A stretch of 64,000 nucleotides of DNA. It comes from Desulforamulus reducens MI-1 (GTDB taxonomy: Bacteria > Bacillota > Desulfotomaculia > Desulfotomaculales > Desulfotomaculaceae). Shown piece by piece: positions 34,810-45,402 of the stretch. The position numbers and the translations under genes were made by a program. The notes under the pieces are model-generated. The model ran no database searches, was not told the origin of the DNA, and saw only the letters and a program-made list of their open reading frames with translations. The stretch lies in the NCBI RefSeq assembly GCF_000016165.1, contig NC_009253.1, positions 3,049,484-3,113,483 of the forward strand, read 5' to 3'. The stretch's first letter is position 1. The number at the start of each line of letters is the position of its first letter.

Positions 34810-36072
34810 CTACACCTCCCCCACAAGTTTACCGGCCTTATAGCCCGTGGCCAAGGCAACTCCGTTGCCGCATTTCTCTATGGGATAATTAGCACCGGCT
34901 AGATTGGCACCAATCACCCTGATATTCTTTATTACCACTTCTCCCTGGGAATTCACCGGTTGCAAATGGTTATTAACCTCGATACCAAACTTACTAAAGG
35001 GATGACCTTCTAAGGATAAAAATTCCTTTGCGGACCATTTTTCATCCAAGACCTTAATCGGTAGATGAAAGACAGTTTCTATTACCTTTCCGGGTTGAGC
35101 CTCCATGCCGCCCCCTAGAAAGGAACCCGTTGCTAAAATAATGGATTTTGCTGCTATTGTCAGGTTCTTTCCTGAACCTTCTGCCAATACTTCAGTACAA
35201 TGTTCTCCCAATACGGTTGTACCTATAACTGTGCAACCTAAAATAATTTCTACACTTTGTTTCTTTAGATGATGCAGTAGAGCCTGTTGCAGTCTCTGAC
35301 CCGGTAGCGACGGTGGGATATTGGTCACTTCATAAACCTGTACACCCAGACTCTCCACCAGGTTTAGGAGCACCTTTGTGTGCCCTCGCTCACCTAGTAC
35401 CGGCGGCATCAGAATGACCATCTCCTCTGCCAAGTGGGGCTTTATCTGAGACACTAACCGCTGAAGAACCTCGTCCTTCTCCAGCAAGTAAGCCAAATTA
35501 TTGGGAGACAGTTCGATTTTACCCAAATCCAACATTAAGGTAGTCAATTGGCAATCTGCTGGCAGATTCATATTGTTTTTTAAATTTGTGGTCAATACCT
35601 CGGGATAAAAGTCCTTTAGACCTTGAAATCCCATAACCAATATATTTTTAGCCCTGGGCAACTCCCTTGCAGCCATACCGGCAGGCGCCAGATAGGTGGG
35701 TCTAACGGTACCTAATGCCGTAGGTAGCAGCCAATTGCCTTTCTCCGCAACCTCATAGGCCAGCCCATTTTGTGAACAAATCTGCTGAAAAAAGCTTAGG
35801 CTTTCTTCTAGGACGTCCCATACCTTTGCATAGGGATGATCCTTTTGGGCAGCAACCATTTTGATGATTTCTTGAACTGGGTCTTGGCAAATTTCCTCTG
35901 GATGGTCCAAGCTGTAGCCCCAGAGATCGATACAACCCGAGGAAAGGCCCAAGGCTCCCATGCCCTTTGCCACCAATAACACTTTTTTTCCGCTATCCGC
36001 AGCCTTGGCTGCAGCCATGAGACCAGAGAGACCTGCTCCAATAATTAGTACATCTGTGTTTTTTTTCATCAT
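34810..36072 (-). CDS. glpB: anaerobic glycerol-3-phosphate dehydrogenase subunit B
   Basis: 420 residues. Flavoprotein with the dinucleotide site TDVLIIGAGLSGLMAAAKAA at the N-terminus and CGNGVALATGYKAG at the C-terminus. ATG 36072 (ATGATG) overlaps the glpA stop and has GGAGAG upstream; the longer upstream frame has no support. Part of GlpABC. Confidence 0.92.
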   Translation of the reverse strand: MMKKNTDVLIIGAGLSGLMAAAKAADSGKKVLLVAKGMGALGLSSGCIDLWGYSLDHPEEICQDPVQEIIKMVAAQKDHPYAKVWDVLEESLSFFQQICSQNGLAYEVAEKGNWLLPTALGTVRPTYLAPAGMAARELPRAKNILVMGFQGLKDFYPEVLTTNLKNNMNLPADCQLTTLMLDLGKIELSPNNLAYLLEKDEVLQRLVSQIKPHLAEEMVILMPPVLGERGHTKVLLNLVESLGVQVYEVTNIPPSLPGQRLQQALLHHLKKQSVEIILGCTVIGTTVLGEHCTEVLAEGSGKNLTIAAKSIILATGSFLGGGMEAQPGKVIETVFHLPIKVLDEKWSAKEFLSLEGHPFSKFGIEVNNHLQPVNSQGEVVIKNIRVIGANLAGANYPIEKCGNGVALATGYKAGKLVGEV

Positions 36073-37670
36073 TTCATTCTCTCCATGCCAAATAATGTAC
36101 AGTAAATTGCAGTGGACAGCTGAGCTTCTCTCATTTGCTGCCCCCACATTACCGGTCGGATCCCCTTCCAACGTTTCTGCAGAAATTTGGTTAAAAATTC
36201 CTTGTGATTACGGGTCCAATCATAACTACTAAGGGCTCCCAGGGTACGGTAACTGCAAAAGGTTCCCTGACAGGTACCCATACCTAGTCTTGTTTTTCTT
36301 CTAATATCACCCAGGGTAAAACTGTCCCCGTCCCTGGCTACAAAGTCTATTTCGGCAAGACTTACGGCTTCACACTCACAAAATACTTTACACTTATGGG
36401 GCTCCTTTTCTGCTTCTTCTAAAACTTTTACAAAATTATCGCCTAATCGATCCGCAGCCTTCTTAGCACCGGCAACACCAAAAACCTTTTTGCCCCGTTC
36501 CAGTATTTCCTTCGAAATTGGGTTGGTGAGTGGTTCCTCCGCCGTACGACTGGGTGCATCTACCCCAAGCTTTTGGGCTGCCATATCCACGGTCTTCTCG
36601 GCCATCAGTCTGAAGGTTGTAAATTTTCCTCCTACGATACTAACCAAACCATTGAGTCCATCCTGCTGTTGGTGATCCAGCAGCGCAAAGTTTCTGGTTA
36701 CCGCTCTACCGACTGCTCCATTACCAGCCTGGTATAACGGTCTTACACCAGCAAAGGCTCTAATCATACGGAAATTCTGGAGTTCAGGGATCATCTCACT
36801 GCCAATTTTTATTAAATCCAGTACCTCTTGCTGTCCCGGCTTACTGCAGGATGGTTCATCCACCGTGATTGACGTGGTTCCCAGAATGGTAATGGTTCCA
36901 TGGGGAACAAAAATATCTCCATCTCCCGGTGGCCTTAAGCGATTCACAACCTGATTGGTTAAGCGATGATTATAGGCTACTAAAGTTCCTTTATCTTTAA
37001 TAACATTTACTTCCAAGCCTGCCATGGCAGCCACTTCTCCGGCCCATGCCCCTGCTGCATTAATAACCAATTGGCACTCAATATATTTATGCTCCCCTGT
37101 GAGTTGGTTGGCTACTTCCACTCCACAAATTTTACCGTTACTTTGCTTTATGCCGATTAACTTATGATAAGTCAAAACCTGCCCCCCGTATTGACGGGCG
37201 GAGTTAACATTGCTCCACAGCACACGGAAGCCATCCACTGCACAGTCTGGTACCCGAAAGGCCCTGACAATGTCCGGTGATAATACCGGATAGGTTCTGC
37301 GCAGTTCCCCAATCTCAACCTCCTCTGTCGGAATACCCGCTTGGGCACAGGAACTGATCCACTTATCTGTATAGGACGGGTCGTCTTCCTTCAGTTGTAC
37401 AAACAAGCCACCTGTTTCTTCCACACAATTCGGGGCAATTTTGCGCAGAATCATGTTTTCTTCTATGCACTCCCGGGCTGCCTCTTTATCTTTAACGGCG
37501 TAGCGGGCACCACTGTGTAGCAGCCCGTGGAATCGGGAGCTGGTACCATGGGCCAGGTCCCCCTGTTCCACCAGTATGCCAGAAATACCTCTGAGGGCCA
37601 GGTCCCTTAAAATACCTGTTCCGGTAGCACCTCCTCCGATTACAACCACCTGAGCTCTATCCGTTGTCAT
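36069..37670 (-). CDS. glpA: anaerobic glycerol-3-phosphate dehydrogenase subunit A
   Basis: 533 residues. Oxidises sn-glycerol 3-phosphate to dihydroxyacetone phosphate. FAD motif VVVIGGGATGTGILRDLALRG, HGTSSRFHGLLHSGARY, DAO fold, and a C-terminal BFD-like [2Fe-2S] region (CKVFCECEAVS, GMGTCQGTFC). ATG 37670 follows TTGGAGGG; TTG 37679 is less likely. Overlaps glpB by 4 bp. Confidence 0.94.
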   Translation of the reverse strand: MTTDRAQVVVIGGGATGTGILRDLALRGISGILVEQGDLAHGTSSRFHGLLHSGARYAVKDKEAARECIEENMILRKIAPNCVEETGGLFVQLKEDDPSYTDKWISSCAQAGIPTEEVEIGELRRTYPVLSPDIVRAFRVPDCAVDGFRVLWSNVNSARQYGGQVLTYHKLIGIKQSNGKICGVEVANQLTGEHKYIECQLVINAAGAWAGEVAAMAGLEVNVIKDKGTLVAYNHRLTNQVVNRLRPPGDGDIFVPHGTITILGTTSITVDEPSCSKPGQQEVLDLIKIGSEMIPELQNFRMIRAFAGVRPLYQAGNGAVGRAVTRNFALLDHQQQDGLNGLVSIVGGKFTTFRLMAEKTVDMAAQKLGVDAPSRTAEEPLTNPISKEILERGKKVFGVAGAKKAADRLGDNFVKVLEEAEKEPHKCKVFCECEAVSLAEIDFVARDGDSFTLGDIRRKTRLGMGTCQGTFCSYRTLGALSSYDWTRNHKEFLTKFLQKRWKGIRPVMWGQQMREAQLSTAIYCTLFGMERMK

Positions 37671-37720
37671 ACCCTCCAACCTCCGTTTATATTCTCTTTT
37701 TTATTATTTAGAAACCAAAT

Positions 37721-37764
37721 AGCCGCACAATAGCAGGATTCTTTCATCCTGTTACTGTGCGGCT
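37721..37764 (-). promoter_or_regulatory. leader hairpin of glpABC, candidate GlpP target
   Basis: AGCCGCACAGTAACAGGAT pairs with ATCCTGCTATTGTGCGGCT (minus strand, 37764-37721), followed by ATTTGGTTTC. It lies between the promoter and glpA, the position of GlpP-controlled terminators in Bacillus glpD. The U-tract is poor. Confidence 0.5.
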
Positions 37765-37801
37765 TCTCCATATCTCAAGCCAATATCAAATTAAATAAAG
37801 G

Positions 37802-37846
37802 TGTAAACGTTTGAATTTTTTATATTATACAACAAAACTTGTTCTT
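37802..37846 (-). promoter_or_regulatory. glpABC promoter with overlapping cre-like site
   Basis: A TATAAT -10 (minus strand, 37829-37824) with a weak -35. Just downstream, TGTAAACGTTTGAA (plus strand 37802-37815) differs from the catabolite-responsive consensus at one conserved base (AA for the final CA), placed where a CcpA roadblock would act. Confidence 0.45.
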
Positions 37847-37889
37847 TTGCTAGATAGGTCATTGCATATTCTGTATCTGATTAGAAGAA

Positions 37890-37925
37890 AGCCACACTAA
37901 ACAGTTTTTCCTGTATAGAGTGGCT
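37890..37925 (-). terminator. terminator after glpK
   Basis: AGCCACTCTATACAG / CTGTTTAGTGTGGCT (minus strand) around GAAAAA, then TTCTTCT. Confidence 0.7.
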
Positions 37926-37949
37926 CATTTCTGTTTTCCCTAAAAGAAC

Positions 37950-39479
<1,530 letters not shown>

Positions 39480-39507
39480 TTATTTAAGTTGAATTTTAAT
39501 TAATTAA

Positions 39508-40218
39508 CTAGGCTAAAAAGAAGGCTTTATAGAACAGTGCTCCCAATACACCACCAATAACTGGTCCTACAACGGGAATCCAGGAATACCCCCAATCAGA
39601 ATTTCCCTTACCTGCAATGGGCAACACTGCATGGGCGATACGGGGTCCCAGGTCACGGGCAGGGTTAATGGCATAACCTGTGGTACCACCTAAGGATAAA
39701 CCAATGGAAACGATCAAAAGACCAACAATGAATGGGTTGATACCATCAGCGAATTTATTTGCTCCAATGGCCAGAATACCTAACACCAGAATAAAGGTAC
39801 CAATAATTTCACTCACTAAGTTGCCAAAGTTGTCACGGATGCCAGGTCCTGTACAAAAGATACCCAATTTTGCTCCTGGGTCATTGGTTTCTTTCCAGTG
39901 AGGCAAATAATGAAGCCACACAATGACACCACCCAGGAAAGCACCGATAAATTGAGCCAAGATATAAGATGGTACATCCGCCCAGGGAAAACTACCAATT
40001 GCCGCAAGACCTATGGTTACCGCCGGGTTCAAGTGGGCTCCACTAAAGCCGCCAACTGCATAGACAGCCATTGCTACGGCTAAACCCCAACCCGCTGTGA
40101 TAACAATCCAACCACTGTTTTCTGCCTTAGATTTTTTAAGTAAAACACCAGCAACAACACCGTCACCTAAGATAATTAAAATCATTGTACCAATAATTTC
40201 CGCCAAAAATGGTGTCAT
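39508..40218 (-). CDS. glpF: glycerol facilitator (aquaglyceroporin)
   Basis: 236 residues, six helices, with both NPA-type pore motifs: SGAHLNPAVTIGLA and YAINPARDLGPR (Asp after the second Arg is typical of glycerol channels). Admits glycerol for GlpK. A 645-bp spacer with terminators and repeat copy E separates it from glpP. Confidence 0.94.
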   Translation of the reverse strand: MTPFLAEIIGTMILIILGDGVVAGVLLKKSKAENSGWIVITAGWGLAVAMAVYAVGGFSGAHLNPAVTIGLAAIGSFPWADVPSYILAQFIGAFLGGVIVWLHYLPHWKETNDPGAKLGIFCTGPGIRDNFGNLVSEIIGTFILVLGILAIGANKFADGINPFIVGLLIVSIGLSLGGTTGYAINPARDLGPRIAHAVLPIAGKGNSDWGYSWIPVVGPVIGGVLGALFYKAFFLA

Positions 40219-40256
40219 AAAAAATCTTCCTTTCTTATACTATTTTTTGGCGCCAG

Positions 40257-40295
40257 ACTCTGTATTACAATGTTACCAGATCGATCTTACAGAGT
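40257..40295 (-). promoter_or_regulatory. hairpin in the glpF leader
   Basis: ACTCTGTA / TACAGAGT (8 bp, 23-nt loop) followed on the minus strand by CTGGCGCCAAAAAA, about 40 nt before glpF. Possible GlpP-sensitive element; sequence support is modest. Confidence 0.35.
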
Positions 40296-40441
40296 TAACC
40301 GGCTATACTTTCCAGAATTGAATACAATACCTGCTAAGACAGATTTTACACCCCCCTTTTTTGAATACACTACTAAACCCTTTGGGTCGTGCTGATGTTG
40401 ATCCTTAGTAGAGAGCAGTGGCAGGACAAGGATGCCTTAGT

Positions 40442-40543
40442 AAAACTTGGCTTCCTCCATACCCTAAAGGGCACAAGCTTCGTTGACGCCTGCCGAAGCT
40501 TAGTTTGCCCTTATGTATAGCAGAAAGTTTTATACTTTCTACT
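40442..40543 (+). repeat. dispersed intergenic repeat, copy E
   Basis: AAAACTTGGCTTCCTCCATA, CCCTAAAGGGCAC, GCTTAGTTTGCCC, TTATGTATAGCAGAAAG, loop TTTTATA, CTTTCTACTAG. The distal arm is degraded compared with copies C and D. Confidence 0.75.
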
Positions 40544-40552
40544 AGAAAAAAA

Positions 40553-40600
40553 TAACGACTCATATAGAACATTCTTATCAATGTTCCTTTGAGCCGTCTC
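40553..40600 (-). terminator. terminator in the glpP-glpF spacer
   Basis: Minus strand GGCTCAAAGGAACATT / AATGTTCTATATGAGTC followed by GTTATTTTTTT. Confidence 0.65.
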
Positions 40601-40629
40601 CCTCTCTCCTGGCCAGGCTAGAGTAAAAA

Positions 40630-40681
40630 CAAAAAAAAACCCCATGTAATAGTTAACAAGCATTAACTATTTAAGGGTTAT
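40630..40681 (-). terminator. terminator after glpP
   Basis: Minus strand AACCCTTAAATAGTTAA / TTAACTATTACATGGGGTT followed by TTTTTTTG. The interval 40682-40863 behind glpP is AT-rich with nothing recognised. Confidence 0.75.
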
Positions 40682-40863
40682 TCTCCTAAACTCCAACCAA
40701 ATATCAAATTGTATATTGGTTTAAGTGGAAACTTCTATGGTTAAGATTATACTCCATTTCGATTCTAAATGCAAGAAAAATATAAATACTACAATAATTG
40801 TGAACTTTATAGTTAGAACCATAATTAAGCAAATGGCATATCCCTGAGATAACTCGCCATATA

Positions 40864-41430
40864 CTATAAATTCCACAGAGCCCTGCGACTGGTGGAGATA
40901 AAATCAATACCCATTGCAAAGGCTTCTTTTACATCCTCCGCCGTTTTTAATAAGCCACCCCCAAGAATAGGTATCCCCAATGCTTGTTTAATCTCGTTAA
41001 CCACATAGGCTGGTACAGTGGCCGGTAATATTTCAACTGCACTGGGCTGAACGTTTTTAGCAATCCGTATACCTGTTTTTAATGAAGTAGAATCCACCAG
41101 AAAGATTCGTTGAATCACAGAGATCCCTTCTTCATGAGCCGACTTCACCAAATTGGATTTTGTTGTTACAATACCCGCAGCGCCCATTCGCTTGAGGAGT
41201 CTTACCCCTGCCCAGTCTTTACCAATTCCCTCTATAAGATCGATATGTACAAGGAGATTTTTACCCTCTTTATTAATTTTATTAGAAACTGCAGGTAAAA
41301 CATTAATATCCCCACCAAGAAGAAATATTGTCTTTACTTTCGGGTGTTTAATAGCCTCCTCTAAATCTTCCAGTCGTCGAATGGCGGCACCAATTCTATT
41401 ATAGAACAATACCTTTTCTTGAAAACCCAT
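40864..41430 (-). CDS. glpP: glycerol uptake operon antiterminator
   Basis: 188 residues of the GlpP family, a TIM-barrel-like RNA-binding protein that, with glycerol 3-phosphate, prevents termination ahead of glp genes. Seen: IFLLGGDINVLPAV, VHIDLIEGIGKDW, GIVTTKSNLVKSAHEEG, VEILPATVPAYV and ILGGGLLKTAEDVKEAFAMG (motif 156-175). Upstream of glpF on the same strand. GGAGG precedes ATG 41430. Confidence 0.93.
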   Translation of the reverse strand: MGFQEKVLFYNRIGAAIRRLEDLEEAIKHPKVKTIFLLGGDINVLPAVSNKINKEGKNLLVHIDLIEGIGKDWAGVRLLKRMGAAGIVTTKSNLVKSAHEEGISVIQRIFLVDSTSLKTGIRIAKNVQPSAVEILPATVPAYVVNEIKQALGIPILGGGLLKTAEDVKEAFAMGIDFISTSRRALWNL

Positions 41431-41842
41431 TTCGTTACCTCCAACCTAATAGCACCGGATTTACATTTTTCTCTACCAATATATACTCTCCTAAAATCGC
41501 GAATCTATTTTAATAATCATTTTGCTTGCTTAACGAACTCCATTGGGCTTTTAAAACACTTTATCGTTACTTTAACTAATTTTTTAAATTAAAAATTTTA
41601 TTTTGTTGATGTATTATTGGTAAAATCAATATATAATATAATTAGTCTTACTATATAAAAAGTCTATTTCCTTCGATAATATTCAAACTTTTTAAAAATA
41701 CTAATACTCTATACCTCTAAAAAGGATTTCCCTATTTAGTGTCGAATAGTGTCATGTGAATTTTTTTTAATCTCGACCCATGTGTGATTTGTCACAAATG
41801 ACTTTATTATAAAAAATTCATTAACATACAGTGGAGGTTTTC
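41431..41842. promoter_or_regulatory. divergent spacer, 412 bp
   Basis: Very AT-rich, between glpP and the Cys-rich gene. Contains the palindrome TGTGA-TTTG-TCACA at about 41781-41794, a plausible operator some 50 bp before the Cys-rich gene. No gene seen. Confidence 0.4.
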
Positions 41843-42343
41843 ATGATTCAGGTTAATAACTTTCGTGAGGTTGTTGAGTTAAGAAAAACTTGTGGCAATC
41901 AGGATTCCCATTCCTGTGACAACTGCTCTTGCCCCTTAAAGGCGAAGGGTATTTTAGGCATGACTGTCTGTGAGTTGGTTACTTCACATATAAATACTGA
42001 ACCCAAATCAGTTGAAATTGTTTGCAATTGTTCTGTGGAAGATGACCCATTGGGCATTAAAGATTTTTTTGAACACTGTGAGAAGGGCTATATCCGACCA
42101 ACTTCTCGTCAGATGGATTTTATGAAACGTCAGCATGAAAAATGTACCCAGTGCCCTGCTAATACCCGATACACCATGCACCACGACAAATTAAATATAG
42201 AAATATCACCCCACCTTTGCACAACTCTAAAATCTACCGCCCAAACAATTCGAGATGCTGCCAAGGGTAATTCATGTTGTTTGATACCGAAGGTTCCTAA
42301 AAAATTATCCCATAAAGCTTTTTCATTAGGGAAATCATTATAA
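41843..42343 (+). CDS. Cys-rich protein of unknown function
   Basis: 166 residues. Clustered cysteines: CGNQDSHSCDNCSCP near residues 17-31, VCNCS near 62, EHCEKG, HEKCTQCPAN near 100, then LCTTL and SCC. Also His-rich between (TMHHDKL). The pattern suggests zinc or iron-sulfur binding; no family recognised. No transmembrane segment. ATG 41843 follows GGAGG; a GTG at 41831 would overlap that site. A terminator follows. Confidence 0.75.
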   Translation: MIQVNNFREVVELRKTCGNQDSHSCDNCSCPLKAKGILGMTVCELVTSHINTEPKSVEIVCNCSVEDDPLGIKDFFEHCEKGYIRPTSRQMDFMKRQHEKCTQCPANTRYTMHHDKLNIEISPHLCTTLKSTAQTIRDAAKGNSCCLIPKVPKKLSHKAFSLGKSL

Positions 42344-42346
42344 ATA

Positions 42347-42385
42347 AAAAGCCGAGGATTGGCTTTAACATCCCCGGCTTTTTAT
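42347..42385. terminator. terminator
   Basis: AAAAGCCGAGGAT and ATCCCCGGCTTTT arms around TGGCTTTAAC; serves the Cys-rich gene and possibly the small minus-strand frame. Confidence 0.8.
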
Positions 42386-42498
42386 TTACTTGTGGCAAAT
42401 TTGGTTATCCTAGGTTCTCTCGAACATTTTTGTTCGTTTTCATATAAACTCTCTAACCCAATACTGTCTAATATCTCGTTAATTAAGTCCTTATCCAT
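42382..42498 (-). CDS. possible 38-residue protein
   Basis: ATG 42498 is preceded by GGAGGAAAG with 5-6 nt spacing. The frame encodes MDKDLINEILDSIGLESL, then a single Cys and a basic C-terminus, and stops at the shared terminator. The N-terminal part would form an amphipathic helix. Unrecognised. Confidence 0.4.
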   Translation of the reverse strand: MDKDLINEILDSIGLESLYENEQKCSREPRITKFATSK

Positions 42499-42599
42499 TT
42501 ATTCTTTCCTCCATTCAAGTTGGTTACCCAATTAATATATGTGCATTTTCTAAAAAATATGCCTGTTTTTTAAAACATTAAGAATCATAAAGTCAGCTT

Positions 42600-42746
42600 G
42601 CAAAAGCGCTTCTATCTGATGTATAATAATGCTAGCTCGAAAAATGCTTGGATATACGGTGAACTTTCTCTATTGCCAATGGCTGCGGGGAATTTTTAGG
42701 TAACTGTAATTCCCTAGCACGGGCAACTATTAGAGGAGGTTTTTCC
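42600..42746 (+). promoter_or_regulatory. leader of the zinc-ribbon gene
   Basis: GATGTATAATAATG contains a TATAAT -10. The stretch downstream has a GGGAATT / AATTCCC hairpin (about 42689-42715) and GC-richer flanks, longer than a simple leader. No known riboswitch was recognised. Confidence 0.3.
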
Positions 42747-43046
42747 ATGTATCAAGACAAAACTTTAACCTGTAAAGACTGTGGTGCTGATTTTGCTTTT
42801 ACCGCATCTGAGCAAGAATTCTACGCAGAAAAGGGTTTCACCAACGAACCCGGTCGTTGCCCCGAGTGTCGTGCCGCTCGTAAAGCTGCCAACAACAGAG
42901 GTAACGGTGGTTTCAACCGTAGAGAGCGTCAAATGTTTGACACCATCTGCTCTGCTTGTGGAAAAGAAACTCAAGTTCCTTTCCAACCCCGTGGTGATAA
43001 GCCCGTATATTGCCGTGATTGCTTCAGACCCCGCAACAACTGGTAA
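42747..43046 (+). CDS. zinc-ribbon protein
   Basis: 99 residues with three CxxC pairs: CKDCG (about 9), CPECR (about 38), and CSACG (about 70) with CRDCF (about 90), plus a basic, Arg/Asn/Gly-rich centre (about 42-60). Resembles small bacterial zinc-ribbon proteins of the zf-trcl type, whose function is unknown and which may bind nucleic acid. Strong AGAGGAGG site. Terminator directly behind. Confidence 0.8.
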   Translation: MYQDKTLTCKDCGADFAFTASEQEFYAEKGFTNEPGRCPECRAARKAANNRGNGGFNRRERQMFDTICSACGKETQVPFQPRGDKPVYCRDCFRPRNNW

Positions 43047-43064
43047 TATCCAATAAATAATTAG

Positions 43065-43095
43065 GTCGTATAGAAAAATCTATACGGCTTTTTTA
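43065..43095 (+). terminator. terminator after the zinc-ribbon gene
   Basis: GTCGTATAGA-AAAA-TCTATACGGC followed by TTTTTTATT. Confidence 0.88.
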
Positions 43096-43114
43096 TTATT
43101 GCCAGAGAGCACCA

Positions 43115-43345
43115 TTATGCGAGGTAGCCGGTGGATTGGCAGTAATGCAACGGCCACCTGTTCAGCAGTGGCCGCTGCGGAGAGAAGATATTAAGGCTTA
43201 TCCCTGCAAATCTTGGGAATAAAATGATACTGGAGGTTAGCTTACTGCCCCTGCTTAGAATAATTTGATTATCCCTTCCTATAATTGGACTATTTAATAC
43301 CATTCCCGGCAATAAGTATCGAACAGGCAACTTCACTTCTATCAC
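43115..43345 (-). pseudogene. fragment resembling the N-terminus of an HD-GYP-type protein
   Basis: From GTG 43345 the frame reads VIEVKLPVRYLLPGMVLNSPI, then IILSRGSKLTSSII, a pattern common at the start of HD-GYP proteins; after that the similarity stops and the frame ends after 76 residues with no HD domain. It lies immediately behind the broken GGDEF gene. Probably a decayed neighbour; assignment is by pattern only. Confidence 0.35.
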
Positions 43346-43364
43346 CCTTTTTAAAAGACTCTCT

Positions 43365-44785
43365 CTAGGAGACCAAAGGTGAGGATTGAGAAAACTCAAT
43401 TTTATTCCTAGAAGATTTCTTTGCCTTATAAAGTGCATTATCTGCAGATCGAATGATTTCTTCGACAGTTTGACCATGCACTGGGAATACTGCCACACCC
43501 ATAGAAACAGTAACCCTGCCACAGGGAAGGCACTCCCTCCCCTCAAAGGGATGATTTGCTATATTGACACGTATTCTCTCAGCCACATCATGGCTTCTAG
43601 CAACATGGGTGTCTTTGAGAATGACAACAAATTCGTCCCCACCATACCGGGCAACCATATCTTCATCCCTTACTGCAAGGGTAAGAATATTGGCTAATTC
43701 CTTTAATAAGCGGTCTCCTGCCAGGTGCCCTAAAGTATCATTAAAGGTTTTAAAATAATCAATATCCATCATAATTAAGGAAAAAAAGAGTCCTCACTTA
43801 AAGAGACCACCCGATCTATCTGTTTAATAAAGGCCCTATAGTTAAAAAGACCTGTCATAGCATCACGATCTGCTTTTTCCCTTAAATCCTGATTTTCTAA
43901 AGCCACTCTTTTCTTTTCCAACCATTGCACTGTGTTATCTCGTACCACAGCCATGCCACCTAAAACCTTGTCTTGCTCATCCTTCCAAGGGATTGTATCA
44001 ACTAACAGACAAACCTCATTTTCATTAGGATCTTTTACAATTATTTCCTTTCCTTTTTCGAATTTATTTTCGTGAATTGCCAAAGCTAACACACGTCCTG
44101 GTTCCCCTGCCTCCGCCAGAGGTCGCCCAATCATATCGCTTCTCTTACAGCCACCTAGTAAAAAACAAAATGTATTATTTAAAACTGAAATACGTCCTTT
44201 TTCATTACCCACTAATATGCCGTTTGAAGTAGCCTGCATAACAACCTTTGTGAGCAAATACTCCCTGCCAAGCTTGCTAATACCCCAAACAACAAATATT
44301 CCTAAGGCGATGGTAATTAATATTGAGATTACAACTGCCCGCCACCCCCGGGCTTTTATCCCCTCTTCAAGAACGGTAATCTCTTCGCCCAGTCTACGGT
44401 TTTGAAATTCATTAATATCCTTGGCTGCCTCAATAATTTCCCTAACATTCCCTCCATGCCGAACATTACCAATGGCAATGGTCATATTTTGTACGGTCTT
44501 CTTTCCTTCAGTGGTATGTACTAAATCCAATAATTTTGTATTTATTTTTTCAATTTGGGATAATGAACTTTCTGTCTTATCGGGATTGGATATGACTTTT
44601 TCTGCTAAGGTTAAAACCTGGGCACTCAAGGAGATTTTTTCTCTGCGTTCTCCCAATTTATTTAAAACTTCAGCCTGGGTATAAAAGGTAATACCCATTT
44701 GAAAAATAAATAACAGCAGTAATGACATAACTAATGCAGTCATTGAAACAATCATTTTTTTCCTTATATTGGGAAGATTAATCAT
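43365..44785 (-). pseudogene. GGDEF diguanylate cyclase, frameshifted
   Basis: Two adjoining frames make one protein. The 5' part (44785-43775) has a membrane helix (about 10-30), an extracytoplasmic region, a second helix (about 150-170), a PAS-like segment and the start of a GGDEF domain (DAMTGLFNYRAF). The 3' part (43772-43365) continues with MMDIDYFKTFNDTLGH, inhibitory RxxD (RDED) and the catalytic GGDEF. The break is in a run of seven A (plus strand 43781-43787): one more base would restore the frame. Phase variation, decay or sequencing error are all possible. Confidence 0.85.
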
Positions 44786-45006
44786 CGCCTCACCTCAACT
44801 CATTTTTTTAAAATTTATTATTAAAAATATCAAATACGTTTATTATTTTCAATATTCAAAAAATGTGCTGTCTAGATTTTTGTCATTATCTTTCAAAACA
44901 AAAATCTGCCCAAGACAGATTTTTGTTAGGTAAATGAATTGCATAATTGTTAATCCAGAAAAACGTGAATCCAAGAGTACAAAATAGCTTAATTTTTTAA
45001 AATGAA

Positions 45007-45402
45007 TTAGAACACCATTCTTTGCCCCATTGAGCATATAGGGGTTCCATCAAAGTCACAGCCTTCAGGATGGTCCTTAGAGCCTCGGGAGTTAATGGGG
45101 ATAATGCTTGATTCACTTGGAATTGGTTTACTAAGCGAAAAACCACATTGGAACCGAAACCTTATATCATTAGATAGTCTTTTTACTAATGCAGCGACTG
45201 TAGGTATTTGTTCTAATTGTTTTGCCACTAATGCACGAATCATGTTACCGACACAGTGACCCTTTGGACCGAGAACCGCCCTTTTAACCACATTAAGGGC
45301 AGGAGATAGATCCAAAACTGAAAGAACCTTTTGCAATTTTGTCTCTGGTTCAAATTTTAGTAGTTCTTCGAAGGAAAATAGGTTTGGTTGTAGAAGATAC
45401 AA
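45007..45402 (-). pseudogene. transposase remnant (DUF772/IS1182-like)
   Basis: 131 residues: the N-terminal domain (MIRALVAKQLEQIPTVAALV, LSNDIRFRFQCGF) is like transposases that start with DUF772, but it stops after SESSI and jumps to GCDFDGTPICSMGQRMVF, which resembles a later part of such proteins. The catalytic domain is missing. A CAAAAATCTG/CAGATTTTTG hairpin follows at about 44900-44927. Confidence 0.6.
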
